NCBI RefSeq assembly: GCF_010389155.1
Contig: NC_057768.1
Span: forward strand, 45,239,633-45,303,632
DNA length: 64,000 nt
Direction: 5' to 3'
From: Erigeron canadensis
Taxonomy: Eukaryota > Streptophyta > Magnoliopsida > Asterales > Asteraceae
Shown here: one piece after another, positions 25,901 through 37,165 of the stretch
Position numbering within the stretch: the stretch's first letter is position 1
How the letters are laid out: every line of letters starts with the position of its first letter
Notes under the pieces: model-generated
Seen by the model: only the letters and a program-made list of their open reading frames with translations
Told to the model about the DNA's origin: nothing
Database searches by the model: none
Position numbers and translations under genes: made by a program

Positions 25901-28262
25901 TGTTTCTAATTTGTCGCGACAACTTTTAATCCTTGCTATCCATCTAAGGTGATACTTTGGTGTTTTTGTTTTATTACCAGGCTTTGCTCTTGTATTATCT
26001 TGCAGGTTTAGTTTTCTGCTATAAAATATAAAGAATATTATTATTTAATCATTTATACAATAAATAAGAAGTTCTAATAAAATACCATTTCGTATGTAAA
26101 TGCCCTCCGGAAAATCTTTTGGGACTTCGCCTTGACAATCATCAACTTTTACAAGTTCTCCAATCTCCTCAACTGGTGCGAAGTTTTTCTGTCAATTAGT
26201 AGGTTGTCAAAGAACCGTGTTGAATGTTAGGCGTTGCAATAAATAATAGTATTAGAGGCCAAATCGGAACATCTTATGGAAGAGGATGATAGAAAGGTAA
26301 CAACATAATTATAATACAAGCATGAGCTTAGCTCCAAACTAAGAGCCCACAGTTTAGAACTTCGACGTTGAGGTTGTCAATTGCTAGAGGTAATCTAAAA
26401 CTCCTGAGTTTGGATCTCATGTTTGTGGCCGCCTGGTTAAATACATTGGATGCATCGATGTGTGAGCATCAAAGATATCCATCCAATTGGTTAATGGGTG
26501 CGATATCCATGGTCTTCAAAATACATTTGGGGAAATATGGAACATGCCCTATTTCTGTTTTTTTATAACAGAGTTCTGTTGCAATGCATTTTCTATTGCA
26601 GTGTGACACATAGTTATTGATATGCAAAATATCTACTAAAGAATCTTACAATACATGATTATTTCATTCAGAGAATGAGCATACCTGAGATGGATGCATG
26701 GGTTGGTCTGTAAATTGGAAGATGGAATCTACAAGGGAGTTTAATATTGCCAATGAAGCTCTCTGGATGGCTTTATTAGCTTCGGTTGCCAGGTTTGATT
26801 TCTCCTGTTTTCGCTTGGTTAGCTGTTGATAGTTAGAATATTAACACCTCAAGAAATTAATTCGTTTTCAAGTTTACAAACAATGATCAATACAAAATCT
26901 AGTTGAGTTAGAAGACTTCGCTATCATATTAATATCCATAAGTTTTCCAACTCGTATCTGACATTTTTAGATAAACGTATAGATGAAAACAAAACTGTAA
27001 GGGGCATCATACTTGCAATGTCCTTTAAGGCATTATCTCACAATAGACATATTTTGTCATTTAACTTAAGGGCATTCACATATAGCACCCTTAAGGGCAG
27101 TGTCCCTACTTACTTAGTGGTCAATGGTCGAAAGCTTAAGCAGTAAAGCAGGTGGGAAGAGTTCAGAACTTTCTTATAGTTTCCCATTATAGTCAAGGTA
27201 CTGTGTGCTAGTGAACTAAGAGAAAGCATGGAGTGGATCTTTTTTTCACTAGAATACTAGATTGAAGCTATATCTGATGTCATAAGAGTGTTGGATGTAA
27301 AATATATCTAAAGGATTTCAAGGCACGATCTTACATATTGTTTGCTCTTTGTTGCATACTAAATTCATATGGTTTTGGTCAAAAGGCGTAAATGACACCT
27401 GCATTGCTGTAAAAAAGAGTTTGATAAAGTGATCTGGTTGCATTGAGGTCAATTTCTCTTTAAAACTTTATCCGAGTACGAATCTGTAGTTGCATGTAGC
27501 TCAATTTGGGTAAAATCATTGGTTGGGTCACAAAGATCTTGAATAGGTGGATTTTGTTGTGTGTATCAGAACTTAGTTATGATTGGACATCAAATACTAC
27601 AACAACTGGTACATTTGCATGGTGGTTTGATTGTATAGTATGGAAATTGGGCTTAATTTTAAAATAACAAATAGGTCAGGTGACAGATAGCCCATGGCTA
27701 TGTGGTGTAACTGTGTAAGGTAAACAGCCATGGAGGTACTTTAAAAAAGGGATGGAGCATTCACGCCTATCCCATGGCAGTGTGGTGCCAGGATGGTCAA
27801 CCGTGGCCTCCCTATCTTCACAAACTTTGCTATGCCATATGTAGAAGGTCAGGAATCATTTGGGATTGGATCCTATTGTTTGTAACCTTATAAAAGGTAC
27901 CATGAATGCGATTGTTTGTCACCATCCTATCATTTAGGAAGATTTCGAGGCCTATGAATTAGGAGGATTTTTTAGGTTTATGATTGTTTTTTTTTTTTTT
28001 TTTCTTACTTTTCTCATGGGTTAACTTTTTAAATCATCTTTTCCGTATTTCTGGGTTAAAATCCATACATATTAGAAGTTATAACTGCAAAGACGCAGAA
28101 CCTACTGACCTATATCGATTAGCCCGACATGTAATAAATCCGCATCATTATAATTTAGAAGTTGGAAATGTAATTTCAGATCGGGTTTTGTAATTTAATC
28201 TGTAACATTACGTTTAAAGATGAATATACATCTTTCTAATCAATGAAAACAATCAAAACACG

Positions 28263-28317
<55 letters not shown>

Positions 28318-28801
28318 GCGTGCCCACCCGAAATTTCTCCCCTACTATGACGAGTAACAGATTTTTTTTTTACACAATTAATTTTCATGAGGAAAACATT
28401 AATAACCAAATGCTGAAATTGCTCACACAACACAATCGGTAGCTTAAAATTTGCAAGTTTAGAAAAGCAATATTTGCCAGATGTTGATGTACCCATGCAT
28501 ATTAATCATGCGTGTACATATATATCCTTTTAATCATATAAATGTATATATTACGGGCATATATAGTAAATTTCATAGAATTGAAGTAGCTAAGTGGGTT
28601 GGATGCTTTTCATCTACTGTATGATTCTTTACTGTGTTCGAGACTGCAGTCTTAAAATGGAACTTTGAGTTTGAGTTTAGATGTAATTACCTTAACAGCG
28701 TTCGAGATTGCAGTGTTAAGATCGGAAACTTTAAAACTGACTGGATGATTACTAGCTGAACACCTTACACTAGGAAGTACACATGTTGCCGTTGTTGCCA
28801 T
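22909..28801 (-). CDS. carotenoid cleavage dioxygenase-like, copy 1 (RPE65 superfamily)
   Basis: Twelve exons: 28801-28691, 26822-26685, 26188-26086, 25797-25538, 25156-24977, 24858-24780, 24707-24626, 24541-24479, 24364-24226, 23933-23606, 23387-23158, 23025-22909; 1830 nt, 609 residues, every phase consistent. The family cleaves double bonds of carotenoids or apocarotenoids with Fe(II) and O2. Four iron-ligand histidines are visible: H262 (FTSHPK), H311 (SVFHEVGVTQ), H375 (VTYHLMNTFED) and H601 (VPYGHHGSF). Other family marks are IRNGPNPLFGG, EGEGMLHAL, VVVRGC and the EYSMDFPMIN stretch. The first 37 residues are rich in Ser, Thr and Val and may be a plastid signal (inference). The intron-rich structure argues against the NCED class, which normally lacks introns; exact CCD subclass and substrate cannot be told here. 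Introns 1 and 2 are the longest. Looks functional. Confidence 0.93.
28262..28317. repeat. (GATA)n microsatellite
   Basis: About 14 GATA units inside intron 1 of the first CCD-like gene. Confidence 0.9.
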
Positions 28802-28852
28802 CGCTATTTGTTTGTGTGTTTTTTGTGACCGAGTTCATCAACTTCCCCCCCG

Positions 28853-28864
28853 ATATATAAAAAG
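28853..28864 (-). promoter_or_regulatory. probable TATA box of CCD-like copy 1
   Basis: Minus strand reads CTTTTTATATAT about 52 bp before the ATG at 28801, next to a run of G (plus-strand C) at about 28,843-28,851. Spacing fits a short leader; assignment by motif and position only. Confidence 0.45.
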
Positions 28865-31420
28865 AATCCTCAAATTATAAACATGCCGAAGCCGTCGGTC
28901 AATAAAGGAAATTAAGACCCCACAAGTTGATATTTGTATATGTATCTCTAATATGTTGTAAATTTTCATAATGCATGTCTATTTACTTGTAGCCGAGACA
29001 TTTTTCTTTAAACCGTAATCAAGAATTCAATTAATGGCACAAACGATTCTTGTTTTATGACATTTTAGCAATCGAGAAAAACTTATGTTTGATATCGTGA
29101 ATCAACTTACATCACATCTTCAAAATTCTTGTCATAGATGATTTTAAATCTAGTACGTCCAAGTTTAAAGTCCTAGATAAGAATTATTCCACTTTTATTA
29201 ATTATAAAAAACTTCATATTTAACTCTTTATAACTTTAATAATGTTTATGGTTTTAATCCTTTAGTATTTATATCATTAGTCGGTGCGGCTAATTCCCCA
29301 TGAGGTAATTGTATGATTTTCCATTGTAAAAGGGCGTAGTTCCAATAAAACGGAACCCAAATCCATTTACTGACAATGTAAAGTAAGACGATAAGTAATT
29401 TCTATTGGGTTAATTTTTGTACAACTTCGAACCAAAACTTTAGGCTCTATGAGAATTAGACCTTGAGGCGGTTAGATGAGATATTTAGGGAATTTGGGTC
29501 ATGAGAAGATATAATAGTAATTGTCTCAAATCCTTGTCCCTTGTTGTTTGGTGTAGAGAAACCTACTTATGTTTTGCTTATATAAACACGAGTCATTATT
29601 GATGTTTTACTTAATTTATTCTTGTGCGGAAAAACTTCTTGAGAGTTGAAAATATCCTTCAAGAGTGAAACTGGTGAGGGGAATATAAAATTGTTGAGAT
29701 CGAGTGAGCGTTTACATTTTTATAAGCCAAAGTTTGTAACAGTGGATTAAGCTCATTGAGCTAAACGAAAATATTATTCTTTGTTGTGGTGATTGACCCC
29801 AACACTTCTGGTATTTGTAAATAAATTGATTAAACCTCCACACGTACGTAGAGGTGCATCGAACTTTAAACATTAAGTCGCGTTATAATGTTGTAGCAAA
29901 CGAGTCAATGATTTAGACACCAAGAGGGACTTTTGAGACAATAAACATATCACGATTTAAATTTATTTCATACGTAGTGTAATAGAGAACTAACTTAGAA
30001 AGAAGATACAATGCACCGGTGTTGTCACAACATTTTTTGTTATGAATGAAATGGATGACGGGTAATTTGGTTTATCTAAGTGGACAGCTAGATTCGTTAG
30101 ATGTAACTAGCTAGTGGAAAATGGTCCCCAACTTAAATTGGGCAGCTGGAAATTAACCTCTTGAAAAGTCAACAATTGTGTCCCTGGCACAATGTGATGG
30201 ATTTCCAGGCATGAATGGTATGGATGACTTTGTCCTTTATAGAACCAAAATATCACATACATTATATGAGACTGGTGGTGGGATGTACTGGGACCAACCA
30301 ATTTCAGGCTACACGTTTATAGTTTATACAGAGACGAATTGTACGTGTTGTCCATATATTATCATTATCATACCATATCCTGTATATCTATCCATATATA
30401 TGTAACAACTTTTTGTTTGATAGTCGTATTCGCAAGTTCCATGGTGTGTTATATGCATGCATGGTTTATTGGCCGGTTTATATTCCTTTTTTTTTTTGTT
30501 TTTTTTTTATAAATATATATATTTAAGAAACGTTACAAACAACACATTCGCCCACCCTTAATATATGCTGTGATTGAGAGGCCAAATAGCAAATTGCAAG
30601 GATGGGCATTAATGATTAATGCATGACATAACAGTTCAAAATTTGTTGGCCTAGCTAGCTAGCTTTTTTCTTTGAGCCGACATCATACTTACATCAAATC
30701 ATATAGTCAAACACACTATGGTATGCATTTGTAGTTACTTCATCTTCCGTCAAAGCTTTTTGCCTTATTGTTTATAGGTTTTTCCTTTTTAACCTCTTTT
30801 TTTTCTTAATTACAAAAACCTTGCATAAAGTCTTTCAAAATTTTTGGTAATGATTAAATATAAATACTTAAAATAAATATAGAGAAGATGGCTATTAAAA
30901 AACTTTTCTAACACAAATTTGTGTTAGAAACTTCTGTTTAGAGATGCACTGATAGTAATAAATATATTAGTGCGCCGTGCGCGTTAATATAAACTGAGTT
31001 TAAAGTCGAGCAATGTTTACAAAACATGTCAAGTTTGACGCATTCTCTTTGAGCTTACAAACCAGCTTTTTGAGTCAAAATACAAATTCATGTTAAATTA
31101 AATTGAAATATGTTGAAGATGAAAATGTAGACTGACATACCTTAATATGACTGTTTTAATTAACAAGATAATCGACAATAATGCTTATGGCAAAATTTTG
31201 TCTCGAGGTGAAGTTGAACCTTCCCAACAATTCTACTCGATGCTTCGACATTTGGTTTCTTTAAGGTGAGGTGCATTCATATGTAGAATAGTACACCCAA
31301 CTTGGTTACTTATTCTAGTTAATTTTTTTTTTATTGACATATCTTGAAAACCTAAAAACTCAAAGCTAGCTTATTTCATATCAATCAATTCATTACTAAA
31401 AAAGAAAGTAGTATTATCAA
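28865..31420. other. intergenic region between CCD copy 1 and AOP1-like copy A
   Basis: The two genes are divergently transcribed, so this 2.5-kb stretch should hold both promoters. No coding similarity was recognised. An AT-rich poly(T)/(TA) tract lies at about 30,488-30,530. Confidence 0.4.
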
Positions 31421-32604
31421 ATGGGTTCCCAACCACCTCTACCTACCATAGATTTCTCAAGCATACACAAGCATCACCAAGGAACCATTGCCTGGGATTC
31501 ATTGAAAACCCAAGTATTCAAAGCCCTTCAAGAATTCGGTTGTTTTGAAGCATCTTTCAATCAGATTTCACTTGATCTCCGAGAGTCCGTTTTTGCCTCA
31601 TTGAACCAACTATTCTCTCTTCCATTAGAAACCAAGTTAAGAAACAACCGCGAAAAGCCCTTTTATGGCTACATTGGTCCCTCCAAAGATGTTCCACTAT
31701 TTGAGAGCTTGGGAATTGACGACATTCAAAGCTTCACTAATCTCATGTGGCCTCATAATGGCAACCATGAATTTTGGTAACTTATCTAAACTAATTTTTT
31801 TAAGACAGTACATTTTTTTTTTCTTTTTCTTATTTCTAAGATTTAATTTTCTGTTATACATTTGTACGTATAATAATAATAATAGTGAGAGCATGAAAAA
31901 ATACATAGAGAAGTTATCAGAGTTGGATGAGATGGTAAGGATGATGGTTCTGGAGTGCTTGAATCTGGAAAAATATATCGATGAACACATGGAACTAACC
32001 AAATATCTTACAAGGGTTATGAGATATAGAGTTCCTGACGAACACGAGTCCGAATTGGGACTAAGAGATCATGCAGATAAGAACATAGTGACAATCATAC
32101 ATCAAAATGACGCCGGAGGACTAGAGGTACAGAACAAAGAAGGCGAATGGATTAGTGCGAAAACTTCTGCAAATTGCTTTGTAGTTATGGCCGGAGAAAG
32201 CTTCCATGTAAGCTGACCCAATAGTATAGTATCATATCAATCTTAAATGATTCAATAAGTTATAGAGCAATTAATTAAGCAACTAATTAAAAAGTTTTAA
32301 TTAAGTTGCAATATTAATTCGATCATATTTGGTATGGATGTGCATGCAGGCATGGACGAATGGTCGATTGCGTGCACCAGTTCATAGAGTGGTGATGAAG
32401 GGAGACCAAACCAGATTTTCAATCGGTTTGTTTTCAGTTGGAAAATCAGGGAAATTCATAAAAGCTCCAAAAGAAATGGTGAATGAGGACTACCCGTTAC
32501 TCTTCAAGCCTTTTGATTATGAAGAGTTTCTTAAATTCTTCGTATTGGAAGAAAATATCGGCAATAAGTTGGCATTAAAAAAGTATTGTGGTGTCTCACA
32601 GTAA
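31421..32604 (+). CDS. 2-oxoglutarate/Fe(II)-dependent dioxygenase, AOP1-like, copy A
   Basis: Three exons: 31421-31776, 31886-32207, 32350-32604; 933 nt, 310 residues, phases consistent. The family couples 2-oxoglutarate decarboxylation to substrate hydroxylation or related oxidation in the cytosol. The N-terminal DIOX_N region begins LPTIDFSS and contains EFGCFEASF. The catalytic jelly-roll has the metal pair HAD in DHADKNIVTI, the distal His in PVHRVVMKG, and the 2-oxoglutarate contact R-x-S in TRFSIGLFS. GYIGPSKDVPLFESLGID and LLFKPFDYEEFLKFF resemble AOP1-type proteins closely; the Arabidopsis AOP family includes glucosinolate modifiers, but the substrate here is unknown. It converges on CCD copy 2, with 213 bp between the stop codons. 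Confidence 0.93.
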
Positions 32605-32817
32605 AAATCTGACACGGTACGTGACAAGAAGTCTATATACTTGTCAAACTCCATAGCATAAAATAGCATTTTTGATATTGCATCTGTGTTCTTAACTTCT
32701 TATCATAGCATGATGTGTAAATTTTGAAGGAAAAAAATGTAATAAGATGGATCAATCATATCTTCACGTGCATTAATGAAGAACTTTAAAATGCTTTAGA
32801 TAGATTCAAGTGCTTGC

Positions 32818-35800
32818 TTATGTAGACGCAAAGAAAGAACCATGATGACCATATGGCACCCGTTGAGGGAGATTAATCTTGGCTGTTGGCTCATCACAAA
32901 ATTTCTTAGCATCGATTACCAATACCTGTAGAAAAGCAGAAAGTAAATTAAGGGTCAGAATCGTTAGTACATTGTGTTTGGTTGGGTATGTATATCTAGT
33001 TGCCGGCTTTCCAGCAGTTGATCAATGGTATACATACATAGGATTTGTTTGTGTCTTCATCATGAGCAAATGTAATAATCCAACCATCATCTTCATCTAT
33101 GGCTTCTGGCTTTGCCACGAAAGCCGATCCTGTACAAAAGTTATTTTTGGGTAACCAATGGTACTCTGTTTTTATATTCTGTTCGCCATTGGTGTCTTGC
33201 TCCTCGACCTTTACTTCAAAGTACAACTTGGCGAGTCCACCATATTTAGTTTTTGCTGAAACATATTTTTAGAAGAATTTTTAGCTAAATTTTCTAGTGA
33301 GAGCCGGTTTTCATCTACGATAGTTGATTAAGAGCCATATGTCCATATTTAAGTATACAAATACCTGATTTAGAGCTTGCAAGGGAATCAATAACCTGAG
33401 TGTATCCATATTGATGTTTAAGACCTATAAAATCTGCATTGATCATTGGGAAGTCCATCGAGTATTCAGTTCCAGTTATATCTTTCTCCTTAACCTCCAT
33501 CGTCTCCAAGTTTAATCGCCATTCCCTGACTCTAGTGAATAGCATTCCTTCTTCTGTCATTCCGTGACCATTTCTATTGCCCGAGTCCCCCGTTTTAAAG
33601 TTAAATCCTTTAGAGAACCACTCAAACTTATTCTCACCCCACCCAGGTCCTGGAATGATGGCTGCATTAGCTTTACATCCTCTCACAACAACCTGTTCAT
33701 TATAATAATTACACACTAATTCATGCTTTTGGGGTGTAGAAAAATATTGTTAAAGTGCAGAGGACCGATAACACAGAACCAATAGGAAAATAAACCAAAT
33801 TTTTAATGACATGAACAATTACATACGATAGATACCTCATCTCCATCTTCAAAGCTGTTCAGTAGGTGATAAGTACAACATCGTTCTATATGAAACCACT
33901 TAATCGAGTCAGCATCACCATAGCGAGGAATCACTGCGATTCTTGCATCTTTCTCCCTCTCATACTTAAATAACCTAACACCAACAAAATTTAATGTTTT
34001 TTAGTAATGTTCTTGTGCCTAAGAAGTAATTAACGGGTGGATATTAGCTGAAAATTGAAGTTCTTCTGCTAATGGCAGAGGAAATAAGAATGAACGAGCA
34101 TGAATATGTGGAAAAGTACTTACTGGCCTCCTTTTATCACCCTCTCCTTGCTTAGTGTGAGCATAGAATCGATTAGTACGTTGTACCTATGTAACACAGA
34201 AAGAAAATGCCTGCAAGTTAGGTCACATTTATGACTATTTAAAATTATAGGATCGAATACAAAACGGCTTATGCAACTCACTGTTTCGTGACACCTACTT
34301 CATGGCATATCGAACAATGATCTAGCTGTAGATCGAACTTGTGGATAAGCTCTTTTCCATCAACTGTATAAAAATTGTGATTAGAATACATACATACATA
34401 GTTCAAAATCATAGCCACTCGTTAAGTTTAATAACCTGAGATTACACCCATAACACAATATGGTTTCATCGGCTCAAACCCCATCATAACCAGTTCCCCT
34501 GTACCTGGTACTTTCTACACAGAACAGAAAACAAGTTTTTTATGAGCTTGTGGATTTAATGAACATTAATTTATCACTCACAATTCAACTAAAGACTTAA
34601 ATAGGTTAGTTTCTTGTGTGAAACATAAATAAGTTCACATAATGTATCGTGCATTTTGCAAAGAATTAGAACATAGTAACACTTATCTACCAACCTTCGG
34701 GTGAGATGTGAAAGGTCGTGACCAAGCTCCATTCAGGTTCCAATTACCATAGGTTGCAAGACTAACTAAATCTATCTCTTGTGGCACATAATTCTCAGCA
34801 ATTGAATAGTACTTTCCTCCATGCTCAAAAACATTGGTGTTGCTCATGATTTTGTTGACTTCCCCAAATCTCAGCTGCCACAATCGAATAATGATATCAG
34901 TTGGATAACTGGTATTTTGAGGTTTCAGTGTTTTACAAGTTATTCTCCCTTTACTGATACTCTTAACATATAGAGGTGCTATGTACACAACAATATTCGC
35001 CATACACAACAAATGAGTATCATACTACTTGGTTATGCATAAGATTGTTGGGTGTGGAAAAGTGTGTTGTGTATATTATTACTTCCTATTTAACAAGCAA
35101 TGAATTACATCTTTAAAATCTTCTGGTTCTGGTTTTTTTGGTAAAAAGGTCAATCTGGTTTCAGCAAGTAACATGTCACTGAAAAATCTCGCGCATTGGT
35201 ACATATTGACGTGTTTCCATTGCGCTTTGAAAATATTTTTAGCAATGTGAAAATTAGGTGATGCATGAATATGGGAAGTTCTCATCCGGCTGGGATCCTA
35301 CCATGTTGAAAAACGATGAAGCTAGTGTGGCCGCAGGATCTCCTTCAACAGCAGGAAGAAAGCAAGGTCTCTTCCTTTCTGTTTCCATTTTATATGTTTC
35401 TGTTTCCACAAATCGGTTGTTGTAGGAAACGGTCCAGTTTCCTTCTGCATCTTTGGTGACATACAGAGCATGAAGCATCCCTTCTCCTTCAATCCATATG
35501 CTGTCTGTTTTACCAAACACCGATACTGTAGATTTTAAACCTCCAAATAGAGGATTTGAGCCTGCATAAGATTTCAGAATTTCAGGATTATGTTTGGGTG
35601 ATGTATCATCAATCAATTTGGGATCACTGAATGAACTTTTCTTAAAAAAAAAGGAACATAAAAAACTCAAAGCAGTAGCAGACCGAGGTTATCTAACCCA
35701 TGCTCGACCATCAAAAATGTTTCTGAGTGTATATATATTGTGCTATGCTACCATTGCAATTCTTATTTGTGTTTACTGCCTCAAAGTCACCGACCAAATC

Positions 35801-36850
35801 TTCATACCTCTTATTTATTATGCAGACAATTTGTTTTATGCTGTTCTGTATATGACCTGGCCGGCTTTGAGTGACGTATCTGTTTGTTGTTTTCGTTTTG
35901 TGCAAAAAGACAATCATATCAAAATTAATTAAATATTTTCACTCGTACTAGTTTATGTGGTTTCCAGTATTTTGTTAATTTCTTCACAAATTGATAGTGC
36001 CTAGCTTCATGTAATTCACTACTTTTGAAAACTTTAAGAATCATATTATCACAAAGAAACTATTAAAATGGATATTGATCGAAAAGCGAAGAAGCAAACA
36101 CCATTTCTAACAAAAACACCCTCTGGGAAATCTTCAGGAATCTCCCCATGACTACAATTAACTTTTACAGGTCCTCCAATTTCGTCAACAGGGGCAAAGT
36201 TTGCCTGCGAATAGACAAAGTAAAGTTGTCAAATTTTTCTAGAGAAGGCAATATACGTACAGTTGCTGAGGAGTATGGCAGCTCAAAGAGAGAAAAGTAG
36301 CATTTAGAAAAGGCTAGCTAGCTAGGCAATATTTTAGTTTGAAACAAGCATTTTAAGATAAAAGTATAGTGAAGTAAGATAGATGTTTGAGTTGAAGGTA
36401 TATATCTTGCATATATATATATATACACACACCTGTGACGGAAGCATTGGTTGGTCGACAAATTGAAAAATGGAATCCACAAGGGTGTTGAGTATTGACA
36501 AAGGAGCCATCTTGATAGCTTTACTAGCTTCACTTTTGAGAGTTGCTATTCCCATTTCCCCTATCATGGGCTGCTTGACAGGGAAAAAGAATACAAACAA
36601 TATCAGAATCACTAATAATAACCAAATTTCCCTGAGAGTTCTATAATATTCTCTTGAGCTGCCATTATTTTGTTTATTTTGGATTTGTTGATGACATTTA
36701 AGAAAAGGTATATATAACTTAGAATTTATCTGAGTTTGATACCTTTACAGCAGTTGAGAGTGCAGTCTTGAGATGACCAACTGCAAAGTTAACGGGACGA
36801 TTATTGGTCGAACACTTGACACCCAAAAGGAAGCATGTTGTAGTTGCCAT
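32818..36850 (-). CDS. carotenoid cleavage dioxygenase-like, copy 2 (RPE65 superfamily)
   Basis: Twelve exons: 36850-36743, 36570-36433, 36204-36102, 35561-35302, 34874-34695, 34514-34436, 34363-34282, 34186-34124, 33974-33836, 33692-33365, 33255-33038, 32925-32818; 1806 nt, 601 residues. Exons 2-10 have exactly the same lengths as those of copy 1. Iron-ligand histidines are in FTSHPK (H261), SIFHEVG-type context of exon 7 (H310; here CSICHEVGVT by translation), CTYHLLNSFED (H374) and VPYGHHGSF (H594). The protein differs from copy 1 in the first exon and in the variable linker of exon 10. It is a tandem paralogue and looks intact. Its upstream region is interrupted by a Helitron starting 48 bp before the ATG. 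Confidence 0.93.
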
Positions 36851-36881
36851 CTCTCTCTACAGATTTCAATGTCTCTATCGC

Positions 36882-36889
36882 TATATATA
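36882..36889 (-). promoter_or_regulatory. probable TATA box of CCD-like copy 2
   Basis: TATATATA lies about 32-39 bp upstream of the ATG at 36850 on the minus strand. The Helitron begins 8 bp further upstream at 36,898, so the core promoter is kept but everything distal is displaced by 268 bp. Confidence 0.5.
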
Positions 36890-36897
36890 CTAGCTTA

Positions 36898-37165
36898 TCT
36901 TTACTATTTAATAAAGCAAAAGCCTATTTTTATTTTTAGAAAGTTCTGTTTTTGAAATACCGAAAGTGCCCTTGGACATTTTATGTTTTTAATGAATTAA
37001 TTTACACTTCAACCATTATCTTCTAAAATATTTTCACTATCACCTTTACATCAACCTACAATCCTACACCATTTGACACCGCCACCACCACCAATAATAC
37101 CATCACCGACAACACAAAACCGCTGTCCCCGCTAACGTCGCCGCATTGAGCAGGTACCATGCTCG
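36898..37165 (+). mobile_element. short Helitron, copy 2 of the 268-bp family
   Basis: Same length and high identity with 22,084-22,351: TC after A at the left (TCTTTACTATTTAATAAAGC), CTCG then T at the right, and a shared interior. The terminal GC hairpin is more degraded here (GCATTGAGCAGGTACC). It lies in the upstream region of CCD copy 2. Confidence 0.6.

Noticed and set aside
26368..26568. 66-codon open frame inside intron 2 of CCD-like copy 1
   Set aside because: No family recognised, lies within an intron, no supporting splice sites.
30107..30405. Pair of short open frames on opposite strands upstream of AOP1-like copy A
   Set aside because: Neither resembles a known protein; overlap on both strands suggests chance.
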